Source: Bradyrhizobium sp. WSM1743 (GTDB lineage Bacteria > Pseudomonadota > Alphaproteobacteria > Rhizobiales > Xanthobacteraceae). Taken from it: a stretch of 64,000 bases of DNA. Positions 53,013 through 61,497 of the stretch are shown in pieces. The stretch covers positions 124,001 through 188,000 of the forward strand of contig NZ_AXAZ01000008.1 in the NCBI RefSeq assembly GCF_000473065.1. Reading direction: 5' to 3'. The translations under genes and the position numbers were made by a program. The first letter of the stretch is position 1, and the number at the start of each line of letters is the position of its first letter. A model generated the notes under the pieces. That model was not told where the DNA came from. It saw nothing but the letters and a program-made list of their open reading frames with translations, and ran no database searches.

Positions 53013-54311
53013 ATGGAAGTTTATCTGGCGCAGCCGCGCGGCTTCTGCGCAGGCGTGGTGCGTGCGATCGAGATCGTGGAACGGGCGCTGGATAAGTACG
53101 GCCCACCCGTCTACGTGCGCCATGAGATCGTGCATAACAAATACGTGGTCGAGAGCCTGAAGAACAAAGGCGCAATCTTCGTCGAGGAACTGTCCGAGGT
53201 TCCGCCGAAATCGGTCACGGTCTTCAGCGCCCATGGCGTCGCCCGCAGCGTCGAGGAAGAGGCCGCCGCGCGCGACCTTCCTGTGCTCAATGCCACCTGC
53301 CCGCTGGTCACGAAAGTTCACAATCAGGGGAAGCGCTACATCAGCAAGGGCCGCACCCTGATCCTGATCGGCCACGCCGGCCACCCCGAGGTCGAGGGCA
53401 CGATGGGGCAGGTCCCGGGGCCGGTGCTGCTTGTTCAAAGCGTTGAAGAGGTTAAGGCCCTGACCCTGCCGGCGGATAGCCCAGTGGCCTACATCACCCA
53501 GACCACCCTGTCGGTCGACGACACCAGGGATATCATTGCCGCCCTCCAGGCCCGCTTTACAGATATTCAAGGCCCGGATATCCGGGATATCTGCTATGCG
53601 ACACAGAACCGCCAATCTGCGGTAAGGAACCTGAGCAAGCTGGTCGACGTGATCTTGGTGGTGGGCGCTGCCAACAGCTCGAACTCGAACCGGCTCCGCG
53701 AAATCGGCACTGAGGCCGGCGTCGCGAGTTATTTGATTGCCGACGGCAGCGAGCTCAATCCGGAATGGTTGAAGGATGCGCGGACCGTCGGCGTCACGGC
53801 CGGCGCTTCGGCGCCCGAGGTACTCGTGGATGACGTGATCGAAGCGATGCGGCGGATCGGACCAGTGAAGGTCTCGGTGTTGCCGGGACGCGAGGAAAAC
53901 ATCGAATTCCGGCTTCCGGCCCAACTGGCCGCCAGCTACCCACCCGAATTCAAAGCCCAGAAAGAAACTTGTAATGGCTATCCCGTTCTTCAAGGAAATG
54001 CGTATCGGCGGCTATTTGCTCAAGCAGAAACTGCTTGGCCGCAAGCGCTATCCGCTCGTGCTGATGCTGGAGCCGCTGTTCCGCTGCAACCTCGCCTGCG
54101 TCGGCTGCGGCAAGATCGATTATCCGGACGCGATCCTCAACCGTCGCATGACCGCGCAGGAGTGCTGGGACGCGGCCGACGAGTGCGGCGCGCCGATGGT
54201 CGCCATTCCCGGCGGCGAGCCGCTGATCCACAAGGAGATCGGCGAGATCGTGCGCGGCCTCGTCGCGCGCAAGAAGTTCGTCTCGCTCTGCACCAACGCG
54301 CTGCTGCTTGA
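53013..54311 (+). CDS. ispH: 4-hydroxy-3-methylbut-2-enyl diphosphate reductase IspH; frame runs into hpnH
   Basis: Last enzyme of the MEP pathway, making IPP and DMAPP. The three FeS cysteines are Cys12 ([11 protein letters not shown]), Cys96 ([11 protein letters not shown]) and Cys194 ([10 protein letters not shown]). His41, His74, His124 and Glu126 ([11 protein letters not shown]), and NSSNSNRL complete the active site. Family-like sequence ends near residue 319 (FKAQKET). The frame then has no stop and runs 338 bases into hpnH, giving an Arg-rich tail to residue 432. A TAA at 53972-53974 overlaps the hpnH ATG but is one frame off, so a one-base loss near 53968-53971 is likely. The enzyme core should still be intact. 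Confidence 0.85.
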   Translation: MEVYLAQPRGFCAGVVRAIEIVERALDKYGPPVYVRHEIVHNKYVVESLKNKGAIFVEELSEVPPKSVTVFSAHGVARSVEEEAAARDLPVLNATCPLVTKVHNQGKRYISKGRTLILIGHAGHPEVEGTMGQVPGPVLLVQSVEEVKALTLPADSPVAYITQTTLSVDDTRDIIAALQARFTDIQGPDIRDICYATQNRQSAVRNLSKLVDVILVVGAANSSNSNRLREIGTEAGVASYLIADGSELNPEWLKDARTVGVTAGASAPEVLVDDVIEAMRRIGPVKVSVLPGREENIEFRLPAQLAASYPPEFKAQKETCNGYPVLQGNAYRRLFAQAETAWPQALSARADAGAAVPLQPRLRRLRQDRLSGRDPQPSHDRAGVLGRGRRVRRADGRHSRRRAADPQGDRRDRARPRRAQEVRLALHQRAAA

Positions 54312-55134
54312 GAAGAAGCTCGACCTGTTCGAGCCCTCCCCCTACCTGTTCTTCTCGGTGCATCTCGACGGCCTGCGCGACCACCACGACAAGGCGGTGT
54401 CGCAGAAGGGCGTGTTCGACCGCGCGGTGTCCGCGATCAAGGCGGCCAAGGCGCGCGGCTTCACGGTCAACGTCAACGCCACCATCTTCGACGGCCATCC
54501 GGCCGAGGAGATCGCGAAGTTCTTGGACCTCACCGTCGAGCTCGGCGTCGGCGTCTCGATGTCGCCGGGCTACGCTTATGAGCGCGCGCCGGACCAGGAG
54601 CACTTCCTCAACCGCACCAAGACCAAGAAGCTGTTCCGCGACGTCTTCGCCATGGGCAAGGGCAAGAAGTGGAATTTCATGCACTCCGGCCTGTTCCTGG
54701 ACTTCCTCGCCGGCAACCAGGAATACGAGTGCACGCCGTGGGGCATGCCCGCGCGCAACATCTTCGGTTGGCAGAAGCCCTGCTACCTGCTCGGTGAAGG
54801 CTACGCCAAGACGTTCAAGGAGCTGATGGAGACCACCGACTGGGATTCCTACGGTACCGGCAAGTACGAAAAGTGCGCCGACTGTATGGCCCATTGCGGC
54901 TACGAGCCGACGGCGGCGACCGCAGCGCTCAACAACCCGCTGAAGGCGATGTGGGTGTCGCTGCGCGGCATCAAGACGACCGGCCCGATGGCGCCGGAGA
55001 TCGACCTCTCCAAGCAGCGCCCGGCGCAGTACATCTTCTCCGAGCAGGTCCAGAAGAAGCTCTCGGAGATCCGCAAGGATGAAGCCGCCGCCGCGCAGGC
55101 GAAGGCTGCGCAGAAGGCTTCGACTGCGGCGTAA
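53974..55134 (+). CDS. hpnH: Adenosyl-hopene transferase HpnH (radical SAM)
   Basis: Radical SAM enzyme of 386 residues that joins the 5'-deoxyadenosyl radical to hopene, starting side-chain synthesis. The cluster motif is Cys38-x3-Cys42-x2-Cys45 in [31 protein letters not shown] is the SAM-binding GGE region, and C-terminal cysteines ([13 protein letters not shown]) suggest a second cluster or zinc site. The start [20 protein letters not shown] is the normal HpnH N-terminus. The gene overlaps the out-of-frame extension of ispH; with a restored ispH the stop and start would form TAATG. A strong terminator follows. Confidence 0.95.
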   Translation: MAIPFFKEMRIGGYLLKQKLLGRKRYPLVLMLEPLFRCNLACVGCGKIDYPDAILNRRMTAQECWDAADECGAPMVAIPGGEPLIHKEIGEIVRGLVARKKFVSLCTNALLLEKKLDLFEPSPYLFFSVHLDGLRDHHDKAVSQKGVFDRAVSAIKAAKARGFTVNVNATIFDGHPAEEIAKFLDLTVELGVGVSMSPGYAYERAPDQEHFLNRTKTKKLFRDVFAMGKGKKWNFMHSGLFLDFLAGNQEYECTPWGMPARNIFGWQKPCYLLGEGYAKTFKELMETTDWDSYGTGKYEKCADCMAHCGYEPTAATAALNNPLKAMWVSLRGIKTTGPMAPEIDLSKQRPAQYIFSEQVQKKLSEIRKDEAAAAQAKAAQKASTAA

Positions 55135-55158
55135 GCGCGCACGATCAATTCTCGCAAC

Positions 55159-55192
55159 AAAAGCCCGGCCGCCAGCGCGACCGGGCTTTTTT
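55159..55192 (+). terminator. Rho-independent terminator after hpnH
   Basis: Stem AAAGCCCGG and CCGGGCTTT around GCC-rich loop bases, followed by TTTTTT at 55187-55192. It begins 25 bp after the hpnH stop and should end the ispH-hpnH transcript. Confidence 0.9.
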
Positions 55193-55225
55193 GATTGGTG
55201 ATTGAGCCACGCTATCCGCCCCGTC

Positions 55226-55303
55226 GTCATTGCGAGCGCAGCGAAGCAATCCAGAATCGTTCCGCGGAGACACTCTGGATTGCTTCGCTGCGCTCGCAAT
55301 GAC
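55226..55303. repeat. Palindromic repeat, family R1
   Basis: 78-bp near-perfect palindrome, with arms GTCATTGCGAGCGCAGCGAA and TTCGCTGCGCTCGCAATGAC, inner arms AATCCAGA and TCTGGATT, and centre TTCCGCGGA. It is almost identical to 29415-29493 and directly precedes the long structured element. Confidence 0.92.
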
Positions 55304-55359
55304 GGAGTGTGCGGCACCAGCTTGCTCTTGCCATGCGCCCTCTTCCTCGCAGACACACC

Positions 55360-55905
55360 TGCACGTTCTCGCGGCTTCTTTCGCCCGAGCTTTGCTGTTC
55401 GTTCGCGCCCCTCGAAAGACCAGAGGGCGCAGGGAAGGCCGGGCGCCGGCGGCACCCGCGGTCCGTATGCATGGAAAACGCACACGGGGTGGATCACAGG
55501 TGATGCCGGTCGCCCGGCCTTCCCTGCGCGGATGGTTTTAACGGTGTCCTTCGTGCTCTCCTCGGGGAGCGTTGCACTATTGCCCCCGTCGCCTCGCCGC
55601 TGATCGATGCGCGTGCCGGTTGGCTGCCACATCACCGCGAGATTTGACGCCAGACCCCCGGGCGTCGGGACCACACGACTTCTCCGTCCGCGGACGGCGT
55701 CGCCGGAAGCATCCGAGGCTCGCGTGTGCTCACCCCCGAGATCCAGCTTGGCCGCTGTGACTGCGCCGTGTCGTAGCGCTCCGCGCATGACTCACGGTTG
55801 CCCGCCCTGTCATCGCCTTTCGCGCCGGCGCTACCGCGTCCACCGCACCCCGACCCGCATCTCGTGACGATCGCGAAGCGCCCCTCTGGCAGGGCCGGGA
55901 TGAGC
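55360..55905. other. Structured non-coding element, about 550 bp, probably multicopy
   Basis: GC-rich stretch without a credible gene. It contains a perfect 19-bp inverted repeat, GCGCAGGGAAGGCCGGGCG at 55427-55445 and its complement at 55511-55529, and a palindrome CCGTCCGCGGACGG near 55685. I recall near-identical sequence at many places in Bradyrhizobium genomes, usually covered by spurious short genes. Open frames here have no ribosome-binding site and a composition unlike protein. Exact ends are uncertain. Confidence 0.6.
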
Positions 55906-55993
55906 GCTCTATGCCACAAATCCGAAATTCGGTAAAGTGGAATATTTTTGCGAAGGGGGATTGACGGGTGTTTTGGTGTTTTGCCCGACGGGG

Positions 55994-56326
55994 TCACCGC
56001 GCCTGCATGAGGCTAAATTGTAACCGAAAGCCAGCGCCTTCTATTGCACCGCGCGCTTTACTGAAAAAGACCTCAGCCTTCTGACTCAGCGGAAACTTTC
56101 CAAGGAAATTTATGATTATCCTGCGCCTTCGAGCATCGGGCACTTTCTTAAGCACCTCACCACTCTCAATAAAGCGCAGGTACGCATTGAGTTTGTTCTG
56201 CAGAAGGACCAGATGATTCTCTTCATTCTCGTCCCAAGGCAGATGATCACTGATCGTAAGCCATAGATCGCCCGTTGCCTCGTCAATAGTAGCGAAATCG
56301 ATTGTGTCCCTTTGATCGACCGACAT
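55994..56326 (-). CDS. Small DUF6572-like protein
   Basis: Protein of about 110 residues. DFATIDEATGDLWLTISDHL, then PWDENEENHLVLLQNKLNAY and RFIESGEVLKKVPDARRRRI match a small family (DUF6572 type) that is scattered in bacteria and often found near immunity or phage-like genes. No signal peptide or membrane helix. Codon use is much less GC-biased than in the neighbours, pointing to recent transfer. The start is ATG 56326 or GTG 56332. Function unknown. It is alone between repeats and hpnG. Confidence 0.75.
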   Translation of the reverse strand: MSVDQRDTIDFATIDEATGDLWLTISDHLPWDENEENHLVLLQNKLNAYLRFIESGEVLKKVPDARRRRIIINFLGKFPLSQKAEVFFSKARGAIEGAGFRLQFSLMQAR

Positions 56327-56332
56327 CAGCAC

Positions 56333-56651
56333 TCTCGAAAATTTGCACAGGCCGCAAGATGGTTGATCTCTTCGCGAAACCTATCGCACTTCTTTCGTGG
56401 TAGCGTCGCGCCATGACCGCGTACCGTCGCAACTCGTTCCTTGCGGGCGCTTCTTCTTCGCGTCAATCTGGCGGAACCGGAAGCTATCGTTGCTGACGGA
56501 TTGCGTCGAGCGTCAAATGATGACTGCGATTACGGAGAGCGGGACGAGGAAGAGAGGGGTTTTGCAAGGGCTCACACCCATCCTACGCCCCAACGAAAAA
56601 GGCCCGGTCGCACGACCGGGCCTTTTTCATATTCTCGGCTCGCAGCCCCGC
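56333..56651. other. Intergenic region, 319 bp
   Basis: No gene recognised. The left part, upstream of the DUF6572-like gene, is lower in GC and presumably carries its promoter. The right part holds the bidirectional hairpin terminator at 56596-56627. Some of the middle (56540-56595) looks like decayed coding sequence but cannot be assigned. Confidence 0.5.
56596..56627. terminator. Bidirectional rho-independent terminator after hpnG
   Basis: Stem GGCCCGGTCG (56601-56610), loop CAC, stem CGACCGGGCC with the flanks AAAAA and TTTTT. On the minus strand it lies 25 bp past the hpnG stop and should end the hpnC-to-hpnG transcript. It would also work on the plus strand. Confidence 0.92.
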
Positions 56652-57401
56652 TCAGGCCGCCTCGGACACCAGCACCTCGCTGCCCACGAGCTCCGTCCCG
56701 ATCAGATAATCCCGGCAGCCGCGCAGGCTGCGCAGCGCGCGGTTGAAGTCGAGGCCGGTCGAGACCAGCGCATGCAGCGTTGCCGGATTGCGCACGATGC
56801 CGCGCAGCACCGCGGCGAGGTCGATCTGGCCGTTCGGCTTGATGGCGGCGCGGGCAAGCGCCGGCAGCGCGCGATGGGCGGGATCGCTGATGACGCGGAC
56901 CGCGGCGAAGGGCAGCCCGGCCTCGGCGGCGTAGGCGGCCGCGATGTGGCTTTCCATGTCGACGGCGGCAGCGCCCGTTTCAGAGTGCAGCGCCGCCTTG
57001 CACGAGCGTTTCGTGACCACCTCCTCGGCGCCGGCGAGGCTGCCGCGCACGACGCGGCGGCGGCCCGAGGTCAGGCGCTCGATCAGGTCGTCGCCGAGCG
57101 ACAGGCCGGCGGCCCAGCGGGCGTCGCCGGACAGCACCTCGGTCGCCAGCACGACGTCGCCGGAGCGCAGCGTCGGGTCGAGCCCGCCGGCCACGCCGAA
57201 CGAGATCACACCGCGAATCGTCTCGGGATCCACCACCGTCAACAGCGCCCGCAACTGCGTCGGGCTGCTGGATGAACAGATGACTGCCATTCCAGGCCCG
57301 GCTGCGATGCGGGCCTCCTGAACCAGTCCGGTCACGATCAGTATCGGCCGCGGGTCGATGGCCTGACCCGCGGTAACATAGTCCCCCGTCCCCAAAGTCA
57401 C
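56652..57401 (-). CDS. hpnG: HpnG, adenosylhopane nucleosidase (phosphorylase family)
   Basis: Protein of 249 residues in the purine nucleoside phosphorylase/MTA nucleosidase superfamily. It removes adenine from adenosylhopane to give ribosylhopane. PILIVTGLVQEARIA is the N-terminal strand, VISFGVAGGLDPTLRSGDVV the central glycine loop, and VDMESHIAAAYAAEAGLPFA contains the ME pair that binds the ribose. The GTG at 57401 was chosen because it overlaps the shc stop as GTGA; longer upstream frames run through shc. Last gene of the five-gene hopanoid operon. Confidence 0.9.
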   Translation of the reverse strand: MTLGTGDYVTAGQAIDPRPILIVTGLVQEARIAAGPGMAVICSSSSPTQLRALLTVVDPETIRGVISFGVAGGLDPTLRSGDVVLATEVLSGDARWAAGLSLGDDLIERLTSGRRRVVRGSLAGAEEVVTKRSCKAALHSETGAAAVDMESHIAAAYAAEAGLPFAAVRVISDPAHRALPALARAAIKPNGQIDLAAVLRGIVRNPATLHALVSTGLDFNRALRSLRGCRDYLIGTELVGSEVLVSEAA

Positions 57402-59350
57402 ATTCCGACCCCTACCACCCTGCTGTTGGTGTTCCGCAAGTTCCGGTACCGCGCCAATGCCCACAGCGGAAAGAACTTTGGGTAACCATGATACCGTAGA
57501 TAGAACACGCGGGGGAAGCCTGTGGCGGTGTACCGCTGCTCGTCCCACAGTCCTTTTTTGTTTTGTGTTGCAATCAGGTACTCCACCCCGCGCGCGACGG
57601 CCGGGTGATCAACCTCGCCTGCCGCCATGAGGCCAAGCAAAGCCCATGCCGTTTGTGAGGCGGTCGAGGGGGCGGCCTCCCATCCCTTGTAGTCCAGCCG
57701 GTAGCTGACGGCGTCCTCGCCCCAGCCGCCGTCATCGTTCTGGATCGAGGTCAGCCAGTCGGCTGCCTTGCGAATCATGGGGTCGTTGCGGTCGACGCCG
57801 GCCATATTCAGGGCACAGAGCACCGACCAGGTTCCATAGATGAAGTTCATGCCCCAGCGGCCGTACCAGGACCCCTCCGGGTGCTGGGTCTTCCGCAAGT
57901 ACGCGACCCCGGCGGCAACCTGCTTGCTAGTCTTCTCGGTCTCGCCGAGCTGGGCCAGCATCGAGATGCAGCGCGCCGTGACGTCCTCGGTCGGGGGATC
58001 GAGCAGCGCGCCATGGTCGGAGAACGGGATGTTGTTGAGGTAATATTCGAGATTGTTGACGTCGAAGGCGGCCCAGCCGCCGTCGTCGCTCTGCATGCCC
58101 TCGATCCACTCGCGGCCGCGGGCGATCGCGGCATCATAGCCGGTGACGCCGTGCTCCCGGCGCATGCGGTCCATAGACATCACCACCACCGCGGTGTCGT
58201 CGAGATCGGGGTAATGCGCGTTGTTGTACTGGAAGGCCCAGCCGCCCGGACGGACGTCGGGCCGCTTCGCCGCCCAGTCGCCCTTCACCTCCAGCTCCTG
58301 CTTCGGGATCAGCCAGTCGAGCCCCTGCTTGGCCGCCGGCACCGCCTCGTCGCCGCCGGCTTCCAGCAGCGCGTGCGCGGTCAGCGTCGTGTCCCACACC
58401 GGCGAGACGCAGGGCTGGCAATAGGCCTCGTCGTCGCCGATCACGAGCAGCTTGTCGATGCCCCGGCGCGTCGTCGCGCGCGGCGGATAATTCTCGTCCT
58501 TGCCGAGCGCGTCGTACATCATGACGATATTGGCCATGGGCGGATAGATCGCGCCCATGCCGTCCTCGCCATTGAGCCGCTCCTCGATGAAAGCGAGCGC
58601 GGCGTCGATCGCGCGCTTGCGCAGGCGCTTCGGAAACAGCGGCTCGATCACGCGCAAGATCGCATCGAGCGAACGAAATAGCAGGAACCAGGCCATGCTC
58701 TGGTGCGGCGCCTTCGAGGTCATGCCGATCGAGCGCGGATCCTGCAGGAACAACTCGTCGATGCCGATTCCTTTCGGATTCTTCGCGCGCGGCTTCAGCG
58801 CGGCGATCACCATCAGCGGCACCATGGTGGTGCGCGCCCAATAGGAGATCTTGTTGAGGTGGAACGGCGACCAGAACGGCAGCAGCACGATCTCGATCGG
58901 CAGCACCGGCACCGCGCGCCAAGTCACGACGCCGAACGTCGCCAGCAGGAAGCGCGTGAAGACGTTGCTATGAATCGCGCCGCCGCGGGCATGAATGGCC
59001 TCGCGCGCACGCACCATGTGCGGTGCGTCGACGGAGTCGCCGATCATCTTCAGCGCGAAGTAAGCCTTCACGCTGGCGCTCATGTCGAACTCACCGTCGT
59101 GCACCAGCGGCCAGCCGCCAAGAGCGCCTTGAACGCGGCGCAGGTAGTTGCCGATCTTGGCCTCGAGCACGGTGTCGACCGGCTCGGCGAGATAATGGCG
59201 CAGCAGGATGTACTCGGCCGGAATCGTGCAGTCGGCCTCGAGCTCGAACACCCAATGGCCGTCGGACTGCTGCAAGCCGAGGACGCCTTGGATGGCCGAC
59301 GCAATGCTCGATTCCAAAGCTTCGCGGCTGGTCGCGTTCACGGAATCCAT
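57398..59350 (-). CDS. shc: Squalene-hopene cyclase
   Basis: Cyclase of 650 residues that converts squalene to hopene and hopanol at the cytoplasmic membrane. The protonating motif DxDD is Asp382-Leu-Asp384-Asp385 in YPDLDDTAVVVMSM. Several QW repeats are visible (GVLGLQQSDGHWVFELE, IEGMQSDDGGWAAFDVNN, LTSIQNDDGGWGEDAVSY). The C-terminal GLWDEQRYTATGFPRVFYLR is typical. ATG 59350 was chosen over 59395. It is 51 bp downstream of hpnE and overlaps hpnG. Confidence 0.97.
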   Translation of the reverse strand: MDSVNATSREALESSIASAIQGVLGLQQSDGHWVFELEADCTIPAEYILLRHYLAEPVDTVLEAKIGNYLRRVQGALGGWPLVHDGEFDMSASVKAYFALKMIGDSVDAPHMVRAREAIHARGGAIHSNVFTRFLLATFGVVTWRAVPVLPIEIVLLPFWSPFHLNKISYWARTTMVPLMVIAALKPRAKNPKGIGIDELFLQDPRSIGMTSKAPHQSMAWFLLFRSLDAILRVIEPLFPKRLRKRAIDAALAFIEERLNGEDGMGAIYPPMANIVMMYDALGKDENYPPRATTRRGIDKLLVIGDDEAYCQPCVSPVWDTTLTAHALLEAGGDEAVPAAKQGLDWLIPKQELEVKGDWAAKRPDVRPGGWAFQYNNAHYPDLDDTAVVVMSMDRMRREHGVTGYDAAIARGREWIEGMQSDDGGWAAFDVNNLEYYLNNIPFSDHGALLDPPTEDVTARCISMLAQLGETEKTSKQVAAGVAYLRKTQHPEGSWYGRWGMNFIYGTWSVLCALNMAGVDRNDPMIRKAADWLTSIQNDDGGWGEDAVSYRLDYKGWEAAPSTASQTAWALLGLMAAGEVDHPAVARGVEYLIATQNKKGLWDEQRYTATGFPRVFYLRYHGYPKFFPLWALARYRNLRNTNSRVVGVGM

Positions 59351-59401
59351 GTCGCTCGATTGCTCCGATAGTGGATTGAAAGTTGACCGGCACATTGCCG
59401 G

Positions 59402-60658
59402 TCAGGGCCGCTTTGCGGCGAGAACCAGATCGGCAGCGCGGTCACCCGACCGGACCGATCCCTCGATGGTTGCCGGCAATCCCGTAGCAGTCCAGTCGCC
59501 GGCGAGGAACAGGTTTTTCAGCGCAGTGACCGGCCCCGGACGCAGGGCATTCTGGGCAGGTGTCGCCGCAAATGTGGCACGGCGCTCGCGCACGATCTGC
59601 CAGGGAGGCAGCTCCCCGGAGACACCGCCCGCCTCGCAGACGTCGTTCCAGATCGTCTGCGCGAGCTCCTCGCGCGGCATGTCGACGAGACGGTCGCCAT
59701 TGCTGATGGTCACCGAGAGCCGGTTCGGAAACGCGAACAGCCATTCCACGACGCCGCCGATCACACCGAGGATCGGTGCCGAGCCCGGCGGCGGTGTGAT
59801 GCGAAAATGGGCGTTGACGATGGCGCGGAATTCGGTCGGCGTCTTCAGGCCCGGCAGCAGGCTGGAAGCCGCGCGCGGCGGCACCGCCATCACGACGACG
59901 TCACCCGCACCGAGCTGGATCACGTCCTCGCCGCCGAAATTCAGCGCGGTCACCTTGCCGTCGGTGTTGACGAACGAACGCAGCTCATGGCCGAGCTGAA
60001 CGGTGTGGCCACGTTCCTGCAAAAACTTCACCGCGGGCTCGATCAGCACGGCACTGAGGCCGTCGCGCGCGATCAGCGGACGGCAGGCCTGCCCGCCGGC
60101 GAGCAGCGTCTCGCGCACGATCGCGCCGGCGAGGCCGGCCGAGCCCTCGGGCGGATCGACGTTGAGCGCGGCCAGCAGCAGCGGCTGCACCAGGCGCTGA
60201 TAGAGGATGCCTTCGGTCGGAATGGACTTGCCGACCAGCGTCTCCTCCGACGCCCAGATCAGCGGCGCCAGCTTGAGATAATCGGTGAGGCCGGTGTCGG
60301 GCACGCGGCGGCCTTCGTCGAGCACCCAGGTCGGCCATCGTCCTTCGCCGAGATCGATCTGCCAGCGCTGCCCGGTCTTGACATCGACGAAGGGAAATTG
60401 TGCGCGTTCGGGGCCGACGAGGCCGGCCTCGCTGCCGATCGCGCGCGCATAGGCGCGCGCATGGCTGTTGCCCGACAGCAGCAGATGATTGCCGTTGTCG
60501 ATGGTGAGATTGGTGGCGCCGTCGAAATAGGACCGGCAGCGGCCGCCGGCCTGGTGCGTCGCCTCGTGCACGGCGACTTTGAAGCCGGCATTGGCGAGCC
60601 GCACGGCGGCAGAGAGGCCGGAAATCCCAGCGCCGATGATGTGAGCTGTGTTTTGCAT
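59402..60658 (-). CDS. hpnE: HpnE, hydroxysqualene reductase (squalene-associated FAD protein)
   Basis: FAD-dependent oxidoreductase of 418 residues that reduces hydroxysqualene to squalene. The FAD-binding start is HIIGAGISGLSAAVRLANAG, with HEATHQAGGRCRSYFDGATN as the GGR follow-up motif and FLAGDWTATGLPATIEGSVR as the C-terminal FAD contact. This matches the HpnE branch of the amine-oxidase/phytoene-desaturase superfamily. The start and the hpnD stop share one base (TGATG), so they are translationally coupled. Confidence 0.95.
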   Translation of the reverse strand: MQNTAHIIGAGISGLSAAVRLANAGFKVAVHEATHQAGGRCRSYFDGATNLTIDNGNHLLLSGNSHARAYARAIGSEAGLVGPERAQFPFVDVKTGQRWQIDLGEGRWPTWVLDEGRRVPDTGLTDYLKLAPLIWASEETLVGKSIPTEGILYQRLVQPLLLAALNVDPPEGSAGLAGAIVRETLLAGGQACRPLIARDGLSAVLIEPAVKFLQERGHTVQLGHELRSFVNTDGKVTALNFGGEDVIQLGAGDVVVMAVPPRAASSLLPGLKTPTEFRAIVNAHFRITPPPGSAPILGVIGGVVEWLFAFPNRLSVTISNGDRLVDMPREELAQTIWNDVCEAGGVSGELPPWQIVRERRATFAATPAQNALRPGPVTALKNLFLAGDWTATGLPATIEGSVRSGDRAADLVLAAKRP

Positions 60659-61497
60659 CAGATGAAAGCGTAACGGAGCAGGATCAGGATGCGTGTGATC
60701 TTCGACACACGCACCGGCTCGCGCGGCGCGGTGAAGCCGCGCGCGATCAGGAGGTCCAGAATGGAATGGTAGTATTTGGACATGATCCGCGGCGCGCGCA
60801 CGGCGCGGCGCTTGTTGCGGTTCATGATCTCGTCCGACTTCTCGAAATGCGACTTCGCGCGCTGCGCCAGCGGCAGGCAGACCTTAGGCAGCGCGCGCTC
60901 GGCGATCACGCGGTTCGGATCATTGGAGGTGATGCCGGCATGCAGCAGCGCCTCGCGCGGCAGATAGAGCCGGCCAAGGCCCGCGTCCTCGTCGATGTCG
61001 CGCAGGATATTGGTGAGCTGCAGCGCGCGGCCGAGATGGTGGGCGAGCAGGATGCCGTCTTCCTCGGGCATGCCGAACACCCGCACCGACAGCCGCCCCA
61101 CGGCGCTGGCGACGCGATCGCAATAGAGATCCAGCGTCGCCATGTCGGGCGCGCGGATGTCCTGCGGCACGTCCATCTCCATGCCGTCGACGATGGCCAG
61201 GAAATCCTCGCGCTTGAGCCCGAAGGTCTTCACCGAGGCGACGTAATCCTTCAGCCGCGGCGGCGGATTGCCCTGGTAGAGCGCGTCGATGTCGTCGCGC
61301 CATTGCTGAAGTGCGGCGAGCCGCTCCTCGCGCGGCCCGTCGGAATCAGCGATGTCGTCAACCTGGCGGCAAAAGCTGTAGATCTGGAACATCGCTTCGC
61401 GCTGGTCACGCGGCAGAATGCGCATCGCGGCATAGAACGAGCTGCCGGATGCGGTCGAGCCGTAATTGGCGCCGGGCGTGGTCGCCTCAAGCGTCAT
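60658..61497 (-). CDS. hpnD: HpnD, presqualene diphosphate synthase
   Basis: Trans-isoprenyl diphosphate synthase fold protein of 279 residues that condenses two farnesyl diphosphates to presqualene diphosphate. The two acidic motifs are present: FCRQVDDIADSDG near residue 45, and RALQLTNILRDIDEDAGLGR near 170. YCDRVASAVGRLSVRVFG is a typical middle motif. It overlaps hpnC by 11 bases and hpnE by 1 base. With HpnC and HpnE it forms the three-enzyme bacterial squalene route. Confidence 0.95.
   Translation of the reverse strand: MTLEATTPGANYGSTASGSSFYAAMRILPRDQREAMFQIYSFCRQVDDIADSDGPREERLAALQQWRDDIDALYQGNPPPRLKDYVASVKTFGLKREDFLAIVDGMEMDVPQDIRAPDMATLDLYCDRVASAVGRLSVRVFGMPEEDGILLAHHLGRALQLTNILRDIDEDAGLGRLYLPREALLHAGITSNDPNRVIAERALPKVCLPLAQRAKSHFEKSDEIMNRNKRRAVRAPRIMSKYYHSILDLLIARGFTAPREPVRVSKITRILILLRYAFI

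Noticed and set aside
53013..54311. ispH as a genuine fusion with a new C-terminal domain
   Set aside because: The extra residues come from the hpnH frame read out of phase and have no domain features; frameshift or stop loss is simpler.
28352..55303. Repeated GTCATTGCGAGC blocks as a CRISPR array
   Set aside because: Copies are widely spaced palindromes with no regular spacers and no cas genes.
55202..55603. Short open frames over the R1 repeat and the structured element
   Set aside because: They run through palindromic repeat DNA and give unnatural Arg/Ser/Cys-rich proteins.
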